Positions 1 to 12,917 of a stretch of DNA of 64,000 nucleotides are shown in pieces. The DNA comes from Zygaena filipendulae. Lineage: Eukaryota; Arthropoda; Insecta; Lepidoptera; Zygaenidae. A program made the translations under genes and the position numbers. The stretch is taken from NCBI GenBank assembly GCA_907165275.2, contig OU015652.1, positions 11,175,001-11,239,000 on the forward strand, read 5' to 3'. The first letter of the stretch is position 1. Every line of letters starts with the position of its first letter. Below the pieces are notes generated by a model. That model was given only the letters and a program-made list of their open reading frames with translations. It did no database searches and was not told the origin of the DNA.

Positions 1-25
1 ATTTTTTTTTAAAGATACGCGTCGA

Positions 26-59
26 ATTGAGAACCTCCTCCTTTTGGGAAGTCGGTTAA
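26..59 (+). repeat. Terminal fragment of an interspersed repeat (CCTCC ... AAGTCGGTT family)
   Basis: The sequence GAACCTCCTCC followed by a T run and AAGTCGGTTAA recurs near 29400-29430, 34232-34250, 35384-35409 and, inverted, near 45898-45923. Recurrence of the same terminal motif at five unrelated places shows an interspersed repeat. The transposon class is not identified. Confidence 0.7.
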
Positions 60-363
60 AAAGAAAACGGAAGCGTGCTGCGTGTATCAGTTGTTAAAAG
101 GCGCAAGAAACAAACTTTTAGTTCACAAAGACACCAAATAAATAAACTTAATGGAAAACTCATGAAACTTAACGCGTTATACTTATAATGCGTATCATAA
201 TTTTTTCCTAACGTGCCCAAAGAAGTTTCACTTCTAAAAATTTTTTCGGATATCAGATGCATATAAGGCAACCGTTCCAAATGTTACATGCCGTTTTATA
301 TAGAGACGTCTTATTTGATAGATATTTAAAAAATCGTCTGATTATTTTTTTAATGGGTAGGTA

Positions 364-625
364 CTAGTAGTGTCCCGTGATTTCACCCATACGAGTTTCG
401 GAGTTCCCGCAGGAATTCAAAAGTAAAATTTTATCCAAGAAATAAGAATAAAAATTTCTGGAGAGGGGCTACCCTTGTCACCTTAGGGGTATAAAAAATA
501 GCTGACGACCTATTTTCAGACCTACTAAGACATACACAGAAAATTTCATAAAAATCGGTCAAGGCGTTTCGGAGGAGTTCGATAACACTATGACACGATA
601 CACGAGATTTTTATATATATTTAGA
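364..625 (-). mobile_element. Helitron-like non-autonomous element (minus)
   Basis: Read on the minus strand it starts TCTAAATATATATAAA and ends in CTAG, with a degenerate GC-rich motif just before the end. This is the same family as the copies at 9446-9639, 21220-21710 and 53399-54104. It contains the conserved 'rigid' segment complementary to CGGTCAAGGCGTTTCGGAGGA. Confidence 0.65.
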
Positions 626-1989
626 TAACAGCGGGAGTTATGAGGCGCAAAATATTCATACCAGTTAAAATTATTCTCGTTCACCTTTATTAATGTGAAA
701 TGAGTGTTACATTATCACTCACAAGCGTCTGGTTTATTATCACCTTTGATGAAGGTAAATTGTTACGTGCGCTTGGATTATAACAGCTTTTGGATGGAAA
801 CAACACGTTCCTGACATGATACCTTTCTTTATTTATAACATGCTTATGTTTATCTATCTGCGCGACAGCAAGGTAGGTGATCTTTTTCACGCGTGTCTGA
901 GTTTGTATACAGTCGGCAGTAGACATTGGCAGACATTGAATCTTATTGCAACTTCAAAGCTCAAATATTACCAAAACTGTTTACAAATTGACTAACTATA
1001 CGTATGTGCACCTAATTATTTATTAACCTCAAATTTTAACGGTGAACGTTCTTCCCCGATACGGAACCCTTCACTGTGCATGGACTGACACGCACTTGGC
1101 ACTTAGTTAGATTTTATAAGTTCATCTTCATATCTGGAGATAAAAATGTAAATTTTTAATTTACAATTTACACTCGAGCGTAATTGGGTCTAGTGTAGGC
1201 TGTGTGGAATGGATGTGGATCGTGTTAAATTTAAATCCGTTACTAAAATCGCTGTTTTTATATTCCTTCACATTCCTACGGTAAGCCGAAATAACAAGGT
1301 ACATATACCCAATATCGACCCTCCGCTCCAGATTCGAGGACAATAATATCACTACAACAAAATGGCAAAGTTATTGAAGTAAATATTCTTTAGGTCGGGT
1401 GAGAAAATTTTCGAGAATTTTCTATTAATCAGTTGTTTATCTGCATGTAGTTTTCTATTATCGTTTTTTTTTTACTTCACTTATTGCCAATACCTACACG
1501 TGTACGAGTATGTATTATACGTAATTTGGTTTTACGTGTCATTGTAACATATATTCTTCTTTGTTTCCTTTACTCTTATTTTGTTTCGACACAATACTCG
1601 TATACATTAGGACAACAAAGACAGTTAATTTTATTTCCCTCGTATAATACATATAAACCTTTTTTGGAAGCACAGTTTCCCTTTTACAACCGCGAAGCGG
1701 GTATACCCTTGAGGCTTCTGCGGGTTATACAATCAACAAGTCTTAAAACAGAAAGCCTCGGTTGAGATACACATCTCTTTTTGCTGATTCAAATACGTAA
1801 AAGCAGATAACAGCTACCCAACTGTTTCACAATAGATTTCGTATTGAGTATAGGGAAATAGAAAAACTACAAATGGTTGAAATTTCCAAAAATATTATTT
1901 AGAAAATTATCAATATTTCTTATAGAATACTCAGCCCTAATTATTAATGAAGTTAATTAATTGTTTATCTTTTTTGACGCTTTTTTTCT
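626..1989. other. No gene recognised
   Basis: AT-rich DNA with only short chance open frames, none with splice context or a recognisable motif. I see no clear repeat boundaries apart from simple AT runs. Confidence 0.5.
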
Positions 1990-2190
1990 TGACGCAGTAG
2001 TCACCGTGCGTCTCCACTAATCAAGAGGTTCCTGGTTCAATGCACTTTCCTAAGTCTAAGTCGAAGTATGGTTATATAGGTGAGTATTTAAGTATCTATA
2101 GTATAATATGCATATGTACGAGTATAATGTGCAATAATAATATGCATGTATAAGCTATATACATTTGCTTGGTTTCCACGAGAAAGCTAA
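1990..2190 (+). mobile_element. Degenerate tRNA-derived SINE
   Basis: CTAATCAAGAGGTTCCTGGTTCAA matches in order the head of the better SINE at 10320-10592 (minus). The segment TTTGCTTGGTTTCCACGA near 2166 matches that element's 3' body. The B-box-like GGTTCAA is decayed. The shared order of head and body supports an old SINE copy. Confidence 0.6.
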
Positions 2191-3000
2191 CTAATCGAAC
2201 TGACAATTTTATAAATTTGATCTAATTTACCTAGCCAAAAAGTTGACTGGTAAAGAATGCCTTAGGCATCAAGTCCGCCTTTTGTACGAAACTGTGCAAT
2301 AAAGTTCTTTAAACATTTTTTTTTTTTAATTTGAACAGAGGCTACTTTCATTAGGCTTACCCTGTTTTCAGCTGCGCTGAAATCCGTACAGACGTTTCAA
2401 TTTTACATTTCACAAATCGTATTATACCAACCAACGAACAAAGTAGTAGATGATTTTGAATGATAGGTACTTAAGGTAATAATAAAAAAAAACAATGATT
2501 GAGGAGAGACATTTAACATGAAAAGAGAATTTATCTCATTGCGTGCAATGCACTCAAGTGTACCTAATAAACGCTGCGGAATGCTTTTAGCATAAACGTG
2601 TCCAAGTTTCAATTTTCCGTGTCGACAACGTCTACCTATTGGTTGATATTCATAGCAATTACTTTGATATTCAGCGGATATTGCTCGATTCAGCCTTATT
2701 TCACAGGCGCCGAGCAGTTTCGACATAGCGCCTGACGACGGTGTGTTCGTGACTGGAATGACGAACGAACATTTTCATGACTGAAGTTGGACGAAGAAGA
2801 AATCTTTGTTGGCCAACAATCCTACCACATAAAGACTCCGGTAATGCTGTTTAAATATATTATTGAGTAAACGTAGCCACAATAAAGTATGTGTTAATCA
2901 GTTTGAACGCCAAAATGCTATTCACTAGCAACTTTTCGAAACTTTATTTGCATAGTTTTATATTTTTCTACAGAATAAACACTCCTTCATTGAGTCTTTA
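2191..3000. other. No gene recognised
   Basis: Unique-looking AT-rich DNA. It contains a 107-codon minus-strand open frame (2403-2726) that I do not recognise and do not call a gene. Confidence 0.45.
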
Positions 3001-3161
3001 TCTATACTTAGTAATATTACAAAGAGACGTAAAGTTTGTGAGTTTTTAGGGGTAGGTAATCTCTGGATCTACTGAACCGATTTTGAAAATTCTTTCACTT
3101 TAAGGAAGCTATAGTGTGGAAATTCGAAATTACCGCGGTTGAAACTGCGGGGGACAGCTAG
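3001..3161 (+). mobile_element. Short Helitron-like element
   Basis: Begins TCTATACTTAGTAATATT and ends GGGACAGCTAG, preceded by the 3' hairpin TACCGCGGTTGAAACTGCGG. The TC start, subterminal GC hairpin and CTAG end fit the lepidopteran Helitron (LEP1-like) pattern seen throughout the window. Confidence 0.7.
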
Positions 3162-4880
3162 TTTTTTATATCTTTATTCGGTTTAACAAAGCATTATACC
3201 CAACAAAGCATAAAAGGCTTGTGTTGAAAAAATTTTTTACGCTTCTTCACGCGCCGAATAATCCATTAATTTTATATTTTACAAAACGATTGAAAATCAT
3301 TTGAAACTATCCGACTGGTACTCATTCTATAAAACCGTTGTTGAGCCTGGTTTACATTTTTGTCCTCTTTTGTGGTAGTGAACAGGAAAATGGACACACA
3401 GAGTATGTAAACGGCTCAAGGGTGGTTATGATTGTCCCGACCGTATAGCTACGAAGGTCAAAATTCTCAACATGGAATGATAAAACTTACGCAGTTTGTC
3501 TATCTCTGTATCTAACTCATTGATATACCAGACCAGTAGTAGGCTAGTAGTAAATCAATGATCTAACTATTATAAGAAGTGAATTCATCACCTATTAACA
3601 ACAATACGAATAATTTTGTTTCAATGAAAAACTCACGAACACTCTAACTACCTCACAAACCAATGTTAGTAGGTACAACAATCTAGTAGCAACCAAACGA
3701 ATGACAGTGGGAATCTCATGAAAATCACAAAAATTTGAAATTTTTAATGCAACAATTCCCAAAGCATCTTACGTTCAATATAGATGACAACAGACGTCAA
3801 CTTACAAAAAAAAGCAGGAACGTCTACATTACATCCAATTCAAAATATTGGCATGATAATTTTCCCAATTATAAACTTTATGGGAGTGCGAGTTGATAAA
3901 ATTAATCTTGCAGTAGAGAAACCTTTACTTACGTATGAGGAAACTCTCCCGACTGCTTGTGAAACATGATATGCACACTACGAGGTGGGTAATGTTACAT
4001 ACAATTACAGTTCGTACCGTTACGTTCATATAATGAGCATCATTAGTGACGGAGCACATTTGGGAACTATATTCACCAAACGTGTGGACATACGAACGCT
4101 TCACCCCTTTGCCACTGGGACCGAGACCACCGAAGAGAAGCAAACCGATGTTCAGTGTTCCTATATCGTTATTCACAGTCACACATCTTGCATTTGAATT
4201 TTGAACATCGCTTTCAGTTCTACGTTCAATGTGGATGGACTGTTTTCAAATGCACATATTTTTGTCATTTCTCGAATGCTTTGCTTTCTCGTTAAGCTCC
4301 CGGTGTTAGCTGTGTGCAAATTTGAAAACGTTTACGAGCTACTTAGCTTTTAAGAGTGATTCGTCGAAAACATGGAATATGTTACTTGTTGTTTTACTTT
4401 ATTATTTAATTTGTTTTATTTTTTACATTATATGTTTGATTGAAGATACCTAATTGAATTAGATAAATTCAAAAAATTCGATAGCCGAATATGTTATCAG
4501 TATTCTAGTAACCTAGATATTAATTCCTTCGTCTTGTAGTTTTTCCCGATACGTGTTTAAACTATAAACAATAGTTTTATTATTGTATATGTACCTAAGT
4601 ATCTAATAACTAGGTAATGTTAAAAATGTGACGGCAACTCTGTCTGCCTGTCTGTTACCTTTCGTGCCTTAACTACTAAACTGATCATCATAAAATTTTG
4701 TATTTGATCTCTGGATTCCCGCAGGAATAAACGCAGGTGAAACCTTGTAGAACAAATAGCATAAAAAGTATAAGTAAAGTTACATTAAGTTTGTTAGTAG
4801 GTAATCCAATAAATATCTATCATTTTCAATATGAAAAGGAATTGATTGAAGCTTCAGAATCGAAGGGATCAGTGAAAAAG
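3162..4880. other. No gene recognised; decayed Helitron-like fragment near 4620-4752
   Basis: Mostly AT-rich unique-looking DNA. Around 4640-4752 there is a decayed Helitron-like copy (TCCCGCAGGAAT, then GCAGGTGAAACC). Small open frames at 3784-4197 occur on both strands, overlap each other and lack support. Confidence 0.5.
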
Positions 4881-5170
4881 TTGTCGTGAACCGTAAACTC
4901 CCGTGAACCGTAACACTGTCTTTGGCGCATCGCCGGCCGCTGCTGCGGCACGCTCGCTGCGCTCGCTCGGCTCGCGCGACTTGGTCGGCAGTAAGTACAA
5001 ACCTTCTTTTTTACATGGGGAAACCCTATTAGAAAAGTCATCGGGTACCACCGCGGCTGCCGCACCGTAGCTGCGGTGGTTATGCTGGGGTCCGACCGGC
5101 TAAAACCTCATGGTGCTCCTTCACAGTCGCCGAGGTGACGGGGTAACGGGAACACGTTAGTAAAACTTCC
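4880..5170. other. GC-rich island with internal palindromes
   Basis: An abrupt GC-rich block in an AT-rich setting. It holds repeated GCTCGCT/GCTCGG units (4946-4978), a palindrome CCACCGCGGC...GCTGCGGTGG (about 5048-5080) and GTAAGT (4990-4995), a good splice-donor match, right after the GC block. It could be a transposon fragment or a 5' exon or promoter. I cannot assign a protein. Confidence 0.4.
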
Positions 5171-8100
5171 GCAACAAACCTAGCCTAACCATTATTATAA
5201 TATCTACCGAAAAATAATGCGTTAAATGCATTAAGTTGTAAACAGTAGGTATGTTGCGGTTCACAATCTTTTGACAGTTTACATAGCTTCGCGAGATAGA
5301 TTATAATCTAACGATATTTACAATTTTACGGTGACATATTTACAATATACTGACAACCTCTTTTGTGAATTTATGTAGTATAGTGGACCGTAAACGACTA
5401 ATAATATAATCCGCTTAGTGGACAACTAGACAATTTTATGTTTCGAACAAAATGTACATGAATATTATAGAGCTATTCGACATAGAGTCAACTTCATAGA
5501 GCCAATCTTTAAGTTGGAAACTCAGAAGAATATGCTTTAGTTATTCTTCTGAGGTTGGAAACGTTAAAAGAAATAATTTTGAAATTCTCTTGACGGATTC
5601 ATAACGAAAAATATAATATGTGAGGACAACCTTGAGAAATCTAGCCTTTTAATATAATTCTTAAAATATATAATATGAAAAATGAAAAATATTTATTACC
5701 AAAAAGAAAATAACAATGTAAGGTATATCCGTTGGTGCCCACAGGAAAACCCTGTGTCGTGGGTGCCGGTTTAGAATTAACAATATATTATGTTTTACAG
5801 CTACGCTCGCAACTCTACACGTTATAACCAGTTCACAGTAACATTTTCCGACATTCGTTACCATGATAAAATAAGGTTTGCGGTTCAGCAATTAGTAGCA
5901 TTAGCGAATTTAAAATAATGACTATACATTCTCAGTACATATACGAGAATTCATTAATATGTTCATAAAAACATAGAAAACTTTAAGGGAAATCGTGATC
6001 TATATAATCTAAACTTAAGAAATAAAGATAAACTCAAGAAATCTAGGTTCCAAACGGTTTTATTAAACACAAATTATCTATGCGATAAAGCATATTATAG
6101 CGTAGTTAACCTACGTAGGTAGATTATTTAAATGATGCGAACATTTGGATATGAAAAGCCCTATTCAAATACCTACTGTTTTTTTGTAATCATATTTTAT
6201 AATAGGTACAATCATAAAAAGACATAAAGACAACCTGCTGCGTTTCTTGTCAGCTCTCCTCAGAGAGCGTGTTCCGAACTGACAGTAATTTAAACTTAAT
6301 TTTTAGAACCCGCTGACGATTACAACCGACCGATCTTAATAAATAAATATTTTTTTATTTGATTTGAGTCTTAATATTTATGCTGTAGAAATGGGTTATA
6401 GAGTAGAGCAGCAACACAATAGCAACCCTACAGAAAGGCGTATACCTACTCACCGAGACGAATCGATTGTGATTTGTGAGCTAACACTGAGCCTCCGCGG
6501 GAATTAAACGATGCGATTCTAAAACCAAAATGTATTTAATCCGAATGAAATATTTGCCAACACTAGAGAATGCTTGTTTATTAAATGCGAGAGAATGCTT
6601 GTTTACATTTTTTATAAAATAGCAGTTCCCGGCGGTACCACCCGTGTAATTTATGAGATTCTCTTGGGAACTTACATTTCTTTTGAGATATTTCTAGACC
6701 TAAAGTAATCCAAAGTCAGCCATTGCAAAGATTAACCCAGACAGAAGGATTAACAAAAATTCAAAATAAATAATTAATTGTTATTCCTTCCATGCAAATA
6801 ACCCTCAGATAAGAAACCAGTTTTCTGGTTATTATAGACAACTATTTTGATTTATCCATATATTTATATTTATGGCTTCTTCCATACTCACCAATTATTT
6901 CGGACTTATACTTATTTCGGACCTTATCTGGTGGTATCACTCACTGGTAAATGTAAGTAGGTACGTAAAAAGTATACACTAATGTTTTGCCTACGTTTCC
7001 GTATTTCTATTTTCTTTTTTAAGTCTTCAATTTTTTAATCTTGACATGTTTTTTACATTCTGTCCATAATAACCATCAAAGTGTTATGCAATATTTTACA
7101 AGAGTAGTTCTAACCGCAAGATAATTTCTCCGTTCACTTATGACCTCTCCGGCTTTTCATATACCAGACAGCAAGAAAATTTCACATGGCAACACAGTTG
7201 CCAATGCTTATAATTTTAGTAAAAAAAGATTCGAAACTTTCTTTATTGCACCCAACAGTGTGAATAATAGAGAGAGAGAGAGAGTATTGAAGGAAAACTC
7301 GAAGTGCTCGTCCGTAAAACACAATGCAAATAAGCGGTGGGCTCGAGCTGTGTGAAACATAAAAGCTATTCATGCCTATAACAATACATATGTATAATGT
7401 AGGCATAGACATTATAGGGGAGAGTGATCCCGTTACATCCCATCTAAACTTTGTAGCTCTGTTGGCTCAGGGCCTTTATATAAAATTATTCAACAACATA
7501 AACGCACCCTTTGTTCGAAGTAACCGAAATGGAATCAACACGACAGCTGTATACATTGTTTCACTTATTACTTACCCACGAAAAGATTTAAGACGTTCAC
7601 TCTGCGAACTCAATAAGAAAGTATGAGAAAGTATCAGATAATAATATACATTTATATACCTACATGCGATTTCTTTGAGCACTTAATGTCAAACTTTAAT
7701 ATAGGTACTATTAGCTGTTGTTTGTGATTTCGCCCGTATAGGCACTTAGTTTGATTTGGAGGAACTCTATATTTCGCACGTCATTTTATTTTCTAACTTT
7801 AATACTTCCAGCTCTGTATTTAGAAACAAAAAGAGCTGCATCGATAACTTAATTACTTTAAGCTCATGAAAGATAACGAAATAAACAAAACAATCTAATA
7901 AAACGACAGACTTCTTTTAGAATAATAGAATAATCATGACGGATAGTAATGAAATGCTAATGTATAAACGAAGCTTTATTAAGAATAAATGTTTGTGTAT
8001 TCCGATAAACTTAAAAGTACACATAAAACTTATTAAAAAAACTACTTACAAAAACTTCCAAACTACAAAAACAGAAGCAGTGCCCAAGCCGTCACTAACC

Positions 8101-8672
8101 ACTAGTCTAACTATTCGACTACAGTTAAGGGCCTCCATCCGGTCAAATTAGAACCATTGCAAAATAAATCATAACTCCTTAGATATTTCAACGTAATTGA
8201 TACAGAGAAATTTAATATAGGTTTTATACCATTTTTTATAATACATCTGCAGCATTTATTTAACCGCCTGCAGATGTGGTGCTTTTTAGTAGATGTCCAG
8301 TCCCATAACATGTCGTTAAAAATCCTACTGAAGTTTGTCTTTAAAATCTCATCATGAAAATATTTTTACCACCGCGTGTGTGTATGTACGTGTTTTGTAT
8401 TTGTGTTCTTGGATACGCGACGATGTGAACAGGTACCGATCGATCAAACAATTTGTGTGACGGAATATTGGTAACAGAAAACAAATTTTCTTTTGAGACA
8501 GCGCTGACAATTCCTTTAAAACGGTCTCAATTTATCGCCCCCAAATGTTTATTGAAACTCAATTCTGTCGTATTTTAAGTAAATCGTTGCAGATAAGGTC
8601 ACCTGCAGCTAAAAATAAATTTTTTATCCCATTCTGAGGTCCCATTTTATTTAAGAATCAATCAGACATCTG
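5171..8672. other. No gene recognised; simple repeats and decayed Helitron traces
   Basis: Long AT-rich stretch. It contains an (AG)n microsatellite near 7266-7285 and a weak Helitron-like trace near 7725-7780. Short frames on both strands show no motif or splice context. Confidence 0.5.
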
Positions 8673-8863
8673 TTTTTTTAATATAAAATAATATTTGAAT
8701 AGTTCTCATACCAGTTTAGGTCGAAAAATTCTGTAAAAACGGTACAAAACGGTAAAACAAGACAAAATAGGAGAAAAAACACTGAAAAATCTATAATGTC
8801 GTTGGTACAATTCAATGCTTTTTCGATAGAAGTCAATCAAATAACCAAGTGTTATTCAACTTG
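8673..8863 (+). repeat. Direct duplication, copy 1
   Basis: This 191-bp unit begins TTTTTTTAATATAAAATAAT and ends TTATTCAACTTG. It is repeated almost unchanged at 8881-9071, so the period is 208 bp with a 17-bp spacer. A few substitutions separate the copies (for example TGTAAAAACGG against TGTATAAACGG). Confidence 0.9.
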
Positions 8864-8880
8864 ATAATACAACATAACGT

Positions 8881-9071
8881 TTTTTTTAATATAAAATAAT
8901 ATTTGAATAGTTCTCATACCAGTTTAGGTCGAAAAATTCTGTATAAACGGTACAAAACGGTAAAACAAGACAAAATAGGAGAAAAAACACTGAAAAATCT
9001 ATAATGTCACTGGTACAATTCAATGCTTTTTCGATAGAAGTCACTCAAATAACCAAGTGTTATTCAACTTG
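8881..9071 (+). repeat. Direct duplication, copy 2
   Basis: Near-identical second copy of 8673-8863. The high identity indicates a recent local duplication. No open frame or known element was recognised. Confidence 0.9.
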
Positions 9072-9445
9072 TAGTTTAACGTAATAGAAATAACACGGCA
9101 TTTCTATTGTCTATTAATACATCTTGTTAAAATGGCAGGAAAACCTTTTACGGCGAGAAGTGTTTACATAACTTCTACTAGTGCTGCAAGTAGCCTTAGA
9201 ATACGTAGTGGAACCATAGGTATTAGGTCCTACCCAGGACCTGAAAAACTTTGTGTTTTAAAGAATCACATCTAAATCTTAATTTAGATATTATACATTT
9301 ATTTTTATGTGGAAATTATTTATCTTATGTTCTTCTATTATGAAAAGCTTGAAACAAACTTCTGCAATTCACACTTTAATTATGAAATTTACGTCATAAT
9401 AACTAAATCATCAGCTATACTATATACTATAGTACTATAGTACTA

Positions 9446-9639
9446 TCTAATATATAAAATTCTCGTGTCACAATGTTCGTTCCCATACTCCTCCGAAACG
9501 GCTTGACCGATTCTCATGAAATTTTATATGCATATTCAGTAGGTCTGAGAATCGGCTACTATCTATTTTTCATCCCCCTAAAGGGAGTTCCTGTGGGAAC
9601 TCCGAAACTCATGCGGGTGAAACCGCAGGGCACAGCTAG
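9446..9639 (+). mobile_element. Helitron-like non-autonomous element
   Basis: Starts TCTAATATATAAAATTC and ends CACAGCTAG, with subterminal hairpin GCGGGTGAAACCGC. Both flanks carry the sequence TACTATAGTACTAT (about 9417-9445 and 9640-9655), so it sits within or between copies of a short AT-rich repeat. Confidence 0.75.
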
Positions 9640-9659
9640 TATACTATAGTACTATAAAG

Positions 9660-9850
9660 AGGAAAGAATAATTTTTTTGTGTTTTTGTTTGTTTATAATG
9701 GATGAACTCAAAAACCACTTAATTGATTTCAATTCATTCCCTTATAGTAAGCTACAGTGTTCCTGAGTGACATAGAGTACATTTTATTCCGGAATTCCGC
9801 CAGGAACTCTGAAATTAACGCAATCGAAACCGTGGGGGATCGACTCGTAA
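9660..9850 (+). mobile_element. Decayed Helitron-like element
   Basis: Contains the ordered family blocks GATGAACTCAAAAACCACTT, CCGGAATTCCGCCAGGAACTC and AACGCAATCGAAACCGTGGGGG. The CTAG end is mutated. Confidence 0.55.
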
Positions 9851-10319
9851 CTTCTAATTTATCTACCAACTAACTGTTAACAAATACACTATGCAGAGAC
9901 CAAGTATTGACGTCATTCCGATTTCAAAATGGAGTATGCCTACCTAATAAATTACACAGATAACGCAGGAGAGTATCAAACAAAACTGAAAAACTTTCAT
10001 GAAATTCATTCTCTTAGAAAAATCATTTGTGAAATATTTTCCGTTCATGTATTTTTGAAATTGGAATTGAAAAGCAAAAGGCAATAATGTTCAAATAAAC
10101 GCCTCAAAGTAATCAAGCGTATTTATTCTCTGTGAATTAATTACTTAAAACATCATTGGTGTGAAACGTTTTTATTATTCAAACGGACCTATATAATTCA
10201 GTAGGTATATTATTTACGTTGACACATACCTAGCTATTTTATTTCCATAGCAAAAAGCATCCAGTAGTGGGGTATTGAGTTAAGACTATAATGCATGATC
10301 TAGAATACTTAGTAATCAA

Positions 10320-10592
10320 TTAATAATAATAATAATAATAATCCACTTCACAACACACAGATCTACTTGATCCCACACTAAGCTGTAAGCTTGTGTCGGG
10401 GAAACCAAGCAAACGTGGTATATACTACACATATTATTACATATATATTATACTATAGATATATATAATATACACACCCAGACTGGAAAATGGAACCCTG
10501 TGTTCATCACACAAAGTCCACCCCCACCGGGAATCGAACCCGGAACCTCTTGATTAGCGGGCAGGCATGGTGACGATTGCGCTAATCGGGTC
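10320..10592 (-). mobile_element. tRNA-derived SINE with (TTA)n tail
   Basis: Read on the minus strand from 10592, a tRNA-like head (CGACCCGATTAGCGCAATCG, then the B-box GGTTCGATTCCCGG around 10508-10522) is followed by a non-tRNA body. It ends in a (TTA)n tail, seen as (TAA)n at 10320-10342. This is the standard layout of an insect SINE transcribed by RNA polymerase III. Parts of the same element recur at 1990-2190. Confidence 0.85.
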
Positions 10593-10614
10593 GTAAGTCA
10601 TTGATAGTAAGGAT

Positions 10615-10775
10615 TGAAAAAATATTCAAAAACTGGCATATATTTTGACAACGTGCATGCCAAATTTCATCCATATCCGTTCAGCTGTTTTTGCGTGATT
10701 AACAAATCAAACCAAACCCAAACATCTAAACATCCAAACATCCACACTTTCAAATTTATAATATTAATAGGAGGA
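10615..10775 (-). mobile_element. Helitron-like (LEP1-type) fragment
   Basis: Contains GACAACGTGCATGCCAAATT, ATCCGTTCAGC and the terminal TTTATAATATTAATAGGA typical of the second Helitron-like family. The CTAG end is missing. Confidence 0.55.
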
Positions 10776-11472
10776 TTGTACATGAGATAATATATGAAAT
10801 TTTGGATAATTTAGCATTTATTAGTAAACAATTATTATTATTATTATTAATTAAAATCACTGAAGCAATTTATTTACTCAACTTTACAAAACTTCTTATA
10901 TCTCGGAAACTAAACCCCTAGAACTGGACCCTTTTTGCTTGGACGCCCACGTGGCCACGTCACATTATTTTGTACAATAGCTTAGTAAATAAGATCTCAG
11001 AGTATCACCATAGAAAACAGTTAAATTATGTTATTTGAAGTCTAAAAAAAGGGCAAAAAAAAGGGCAGTAACCCCGGACCCAAACCTTATCCATGGAAAA
11101 AGTAATTACTAAATGACGCAGTTAGTTGACATAACCTTCAAGGTAGGTACGTTTAAAACGGTATTGTCGCGCAAAAGACATCGCACTCAAATGTTTATCG
11201 TTTGGTTTAGAAAAAAAATACTCCTTTATGCGTGAACGTGACGCATTTAAAGCTTAACCTTATCGCTTTCTTTATTGGTTAGGGAAATTACCTATTACGT
11301 TTTCATAACGTACGCCGCCATGCTAGCACAGCAGCGCTCAGCAGCCGTCATTACCTCTTGAGAAATAAAAATGTAAGTAATTGCAAAACGGTTCGGGGTC
11401 TCGCACCGAAACTTGCACTAGGAATCCTAATCGGTTTGTGCTGCATACATTGTGCTGTCATATTTTACAACT
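10776..11472. other. No gene recognised
   Basis: AT-rich DNA. A small GC-richer patch at 11310-11375 ends in AAAATGTAAGTAA, which would be a good splice donor, but no partner exon was found. Confidence 0.45.
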
Positions 11473-11640
11473 AGCTGTGCCCCGCGGTTTCACCGGAACT
11501 TTTTTTTTCTTAAATTAAGTAGCCTATGTTACTCCTTATAACATCAGCTATCTGCAAGTGAAAGTCCCGTTAAAATCGGTCATGCCGTTCTCTGGATTAG
11601 CCAGAACAAACAGACAGACAGAAAAAAAATTACAAATTGT
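11473..11640 (-). mobile_element. Helitron-like element (minus)
   Basis: Begins with the complement of the 3' end (ACTAGCTGTGCCCCGCGG) and contains the conserved GTTAAAATCGGTCATGCCGT and ACAGACAGACAG blocks. Confidence 0.65.
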
Positions 11641-11686
11641 TTATTTTTTTATGTAATTTAAACCTGTTAACTTTGTTTAACTGAGT

Positions 11687-11969
11687 CTATACATATAAAT
11701 AAAATTTAAGTGTCTGTTTGCAATTCCCAATTAACAGCTTTTCACTAAATGCATATGAAAGTAAACGGTACCTACTATCTGTCTGTTTGTTCCGGCTAAT
11801 CTCTGAAACGGCTGGACCAATTTTAACGGAACAATTTTAACCAATTTTCAATTTTCACTGGCAGAGAGCTGATATTATAAAGAGTAACTTAGGCTACTTT
11901 TATTTTAGAAAAAAATATTTCCTGCAGGAATTCCGAAACTCGCGCGAGTGAAACCGCGGGGCACAGCTA
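11687..11969 (+). mobile_element. Helitron-like element
   Basis: Starts near CTATACATATAAATAAAATT and ends GGGGCACAGCTAG, with hairpin-like GCGCGAGTGAAACCGCGGG. It contains CTCTGAAACGGCTGGACC, the block shared across the family. Confidence 0.65.
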
Positions 11970-11984
11970 GTATATAGTATTAAT

Positions 11985-12151
11985 ATATCTTTTTCTTTAT
12001 AAATAAAAATGAATATTTGTATGTCTGTCCTCTATGCGTTTCGAAACCATTGGTCCGATTGTGATGAAACTTTGGCGGGTTGTTCTGCCTGCATCCGCAA
12101 AGGTTCCTGATCCCAAAACTCACGCAGGTGAAACCGCGGGGCACAGCTTGT
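11985..12151 (+). mobile_element. Helitron-like element
   Basis: Short copy ending ACCGCGGGGCACAGCTTG (CTTG in place of CTAG). It contains CGAAACCATTGGTCCGATTG. It follows the previous copy within about 20 bp, so the two are nearly tandem. Confidence 0.6.
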
Positions 12152-12917
12152 AGTATATATAAAAACGCAACACTATTTACCGATTAACTCACTAATAACG
12201 AAATCACGACAAGTAATCTAACCTGAAGGGCTGAACTTTAAGGAGTTACTTTAGCTGAGAAATGATTTTTACCACAGAGCTGAGGTTTAGGTTGAGTTAG
12301 GCTTTTGATTGGACGATTATACGTGACGACATGACATGACGATTCCTTCCTTAGTTTTCTATGCGTACGATTATAGATTATCAACTTGGCTAAAGGGGCT
12401 GTTCTATCTACCACACAGCAGCCATTTTGCCGCCCCAAGCAATGCATTTGATCCTAGATAGAGAATTTCGTTTTTTGTTCACGATCTACGTATGTTATGC
12501 AACTATTTTGCCGCAATCCAACACGTATAGGGGATGGCACCTAAATACACCCATCTCATCGTGTTCAAACTCATTCTAATTAATGAGAGTAGGTACAACA
12601 TTACGGATGCACCTAATAACAAGGAGAAAGATGTTACGTTAAATTAACTGAGTAAACAGGGGACGGGGATGAGCGTGGCTGTCAGGTGGCGCTCAAGTGT
12701 CATTGTGTCGAATCTGCGGGCCAATTTCCTTTTTACAACCAATTAGTGGAACTATCATTCAACGTCACGTACAACGGGTGAATGTGCCCATAGACGTAGA
12801 CCATATTTAAGGCGGTTCTCCCACAGAAACTTAGATCCTTGTGACACGCTAAAGAGAAAGAAGATAATCAACACTAAAATTTATATTAAAATGCTCTTTA
12901 ATATACCTAGCTCTTTC
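12152..12917. other. No gene recognised
   Basis: The segment 12340-12410 (TTTTCTATGCGTACGATTATAG...) resembles 54160-54215, so at least part of this stretch is an unnamed interspersed repeat. I see no coding evidence. Confidence 0.45.

Noticed and set aside
2403..2726. 107-codon minus-strand open frame
   Set aside because: No recognisable motif, a low-complexity FFFIIT stretch and no splice or promoter support. It is most likely chance.
10500..10592. tRNA gene on the minus strand
   Set aside because: The T-arm-like B-box is present, but the acceptor and anticodon stems do not pair and a SINE body with a (TTA)n tail follows, so it is a SINE head.
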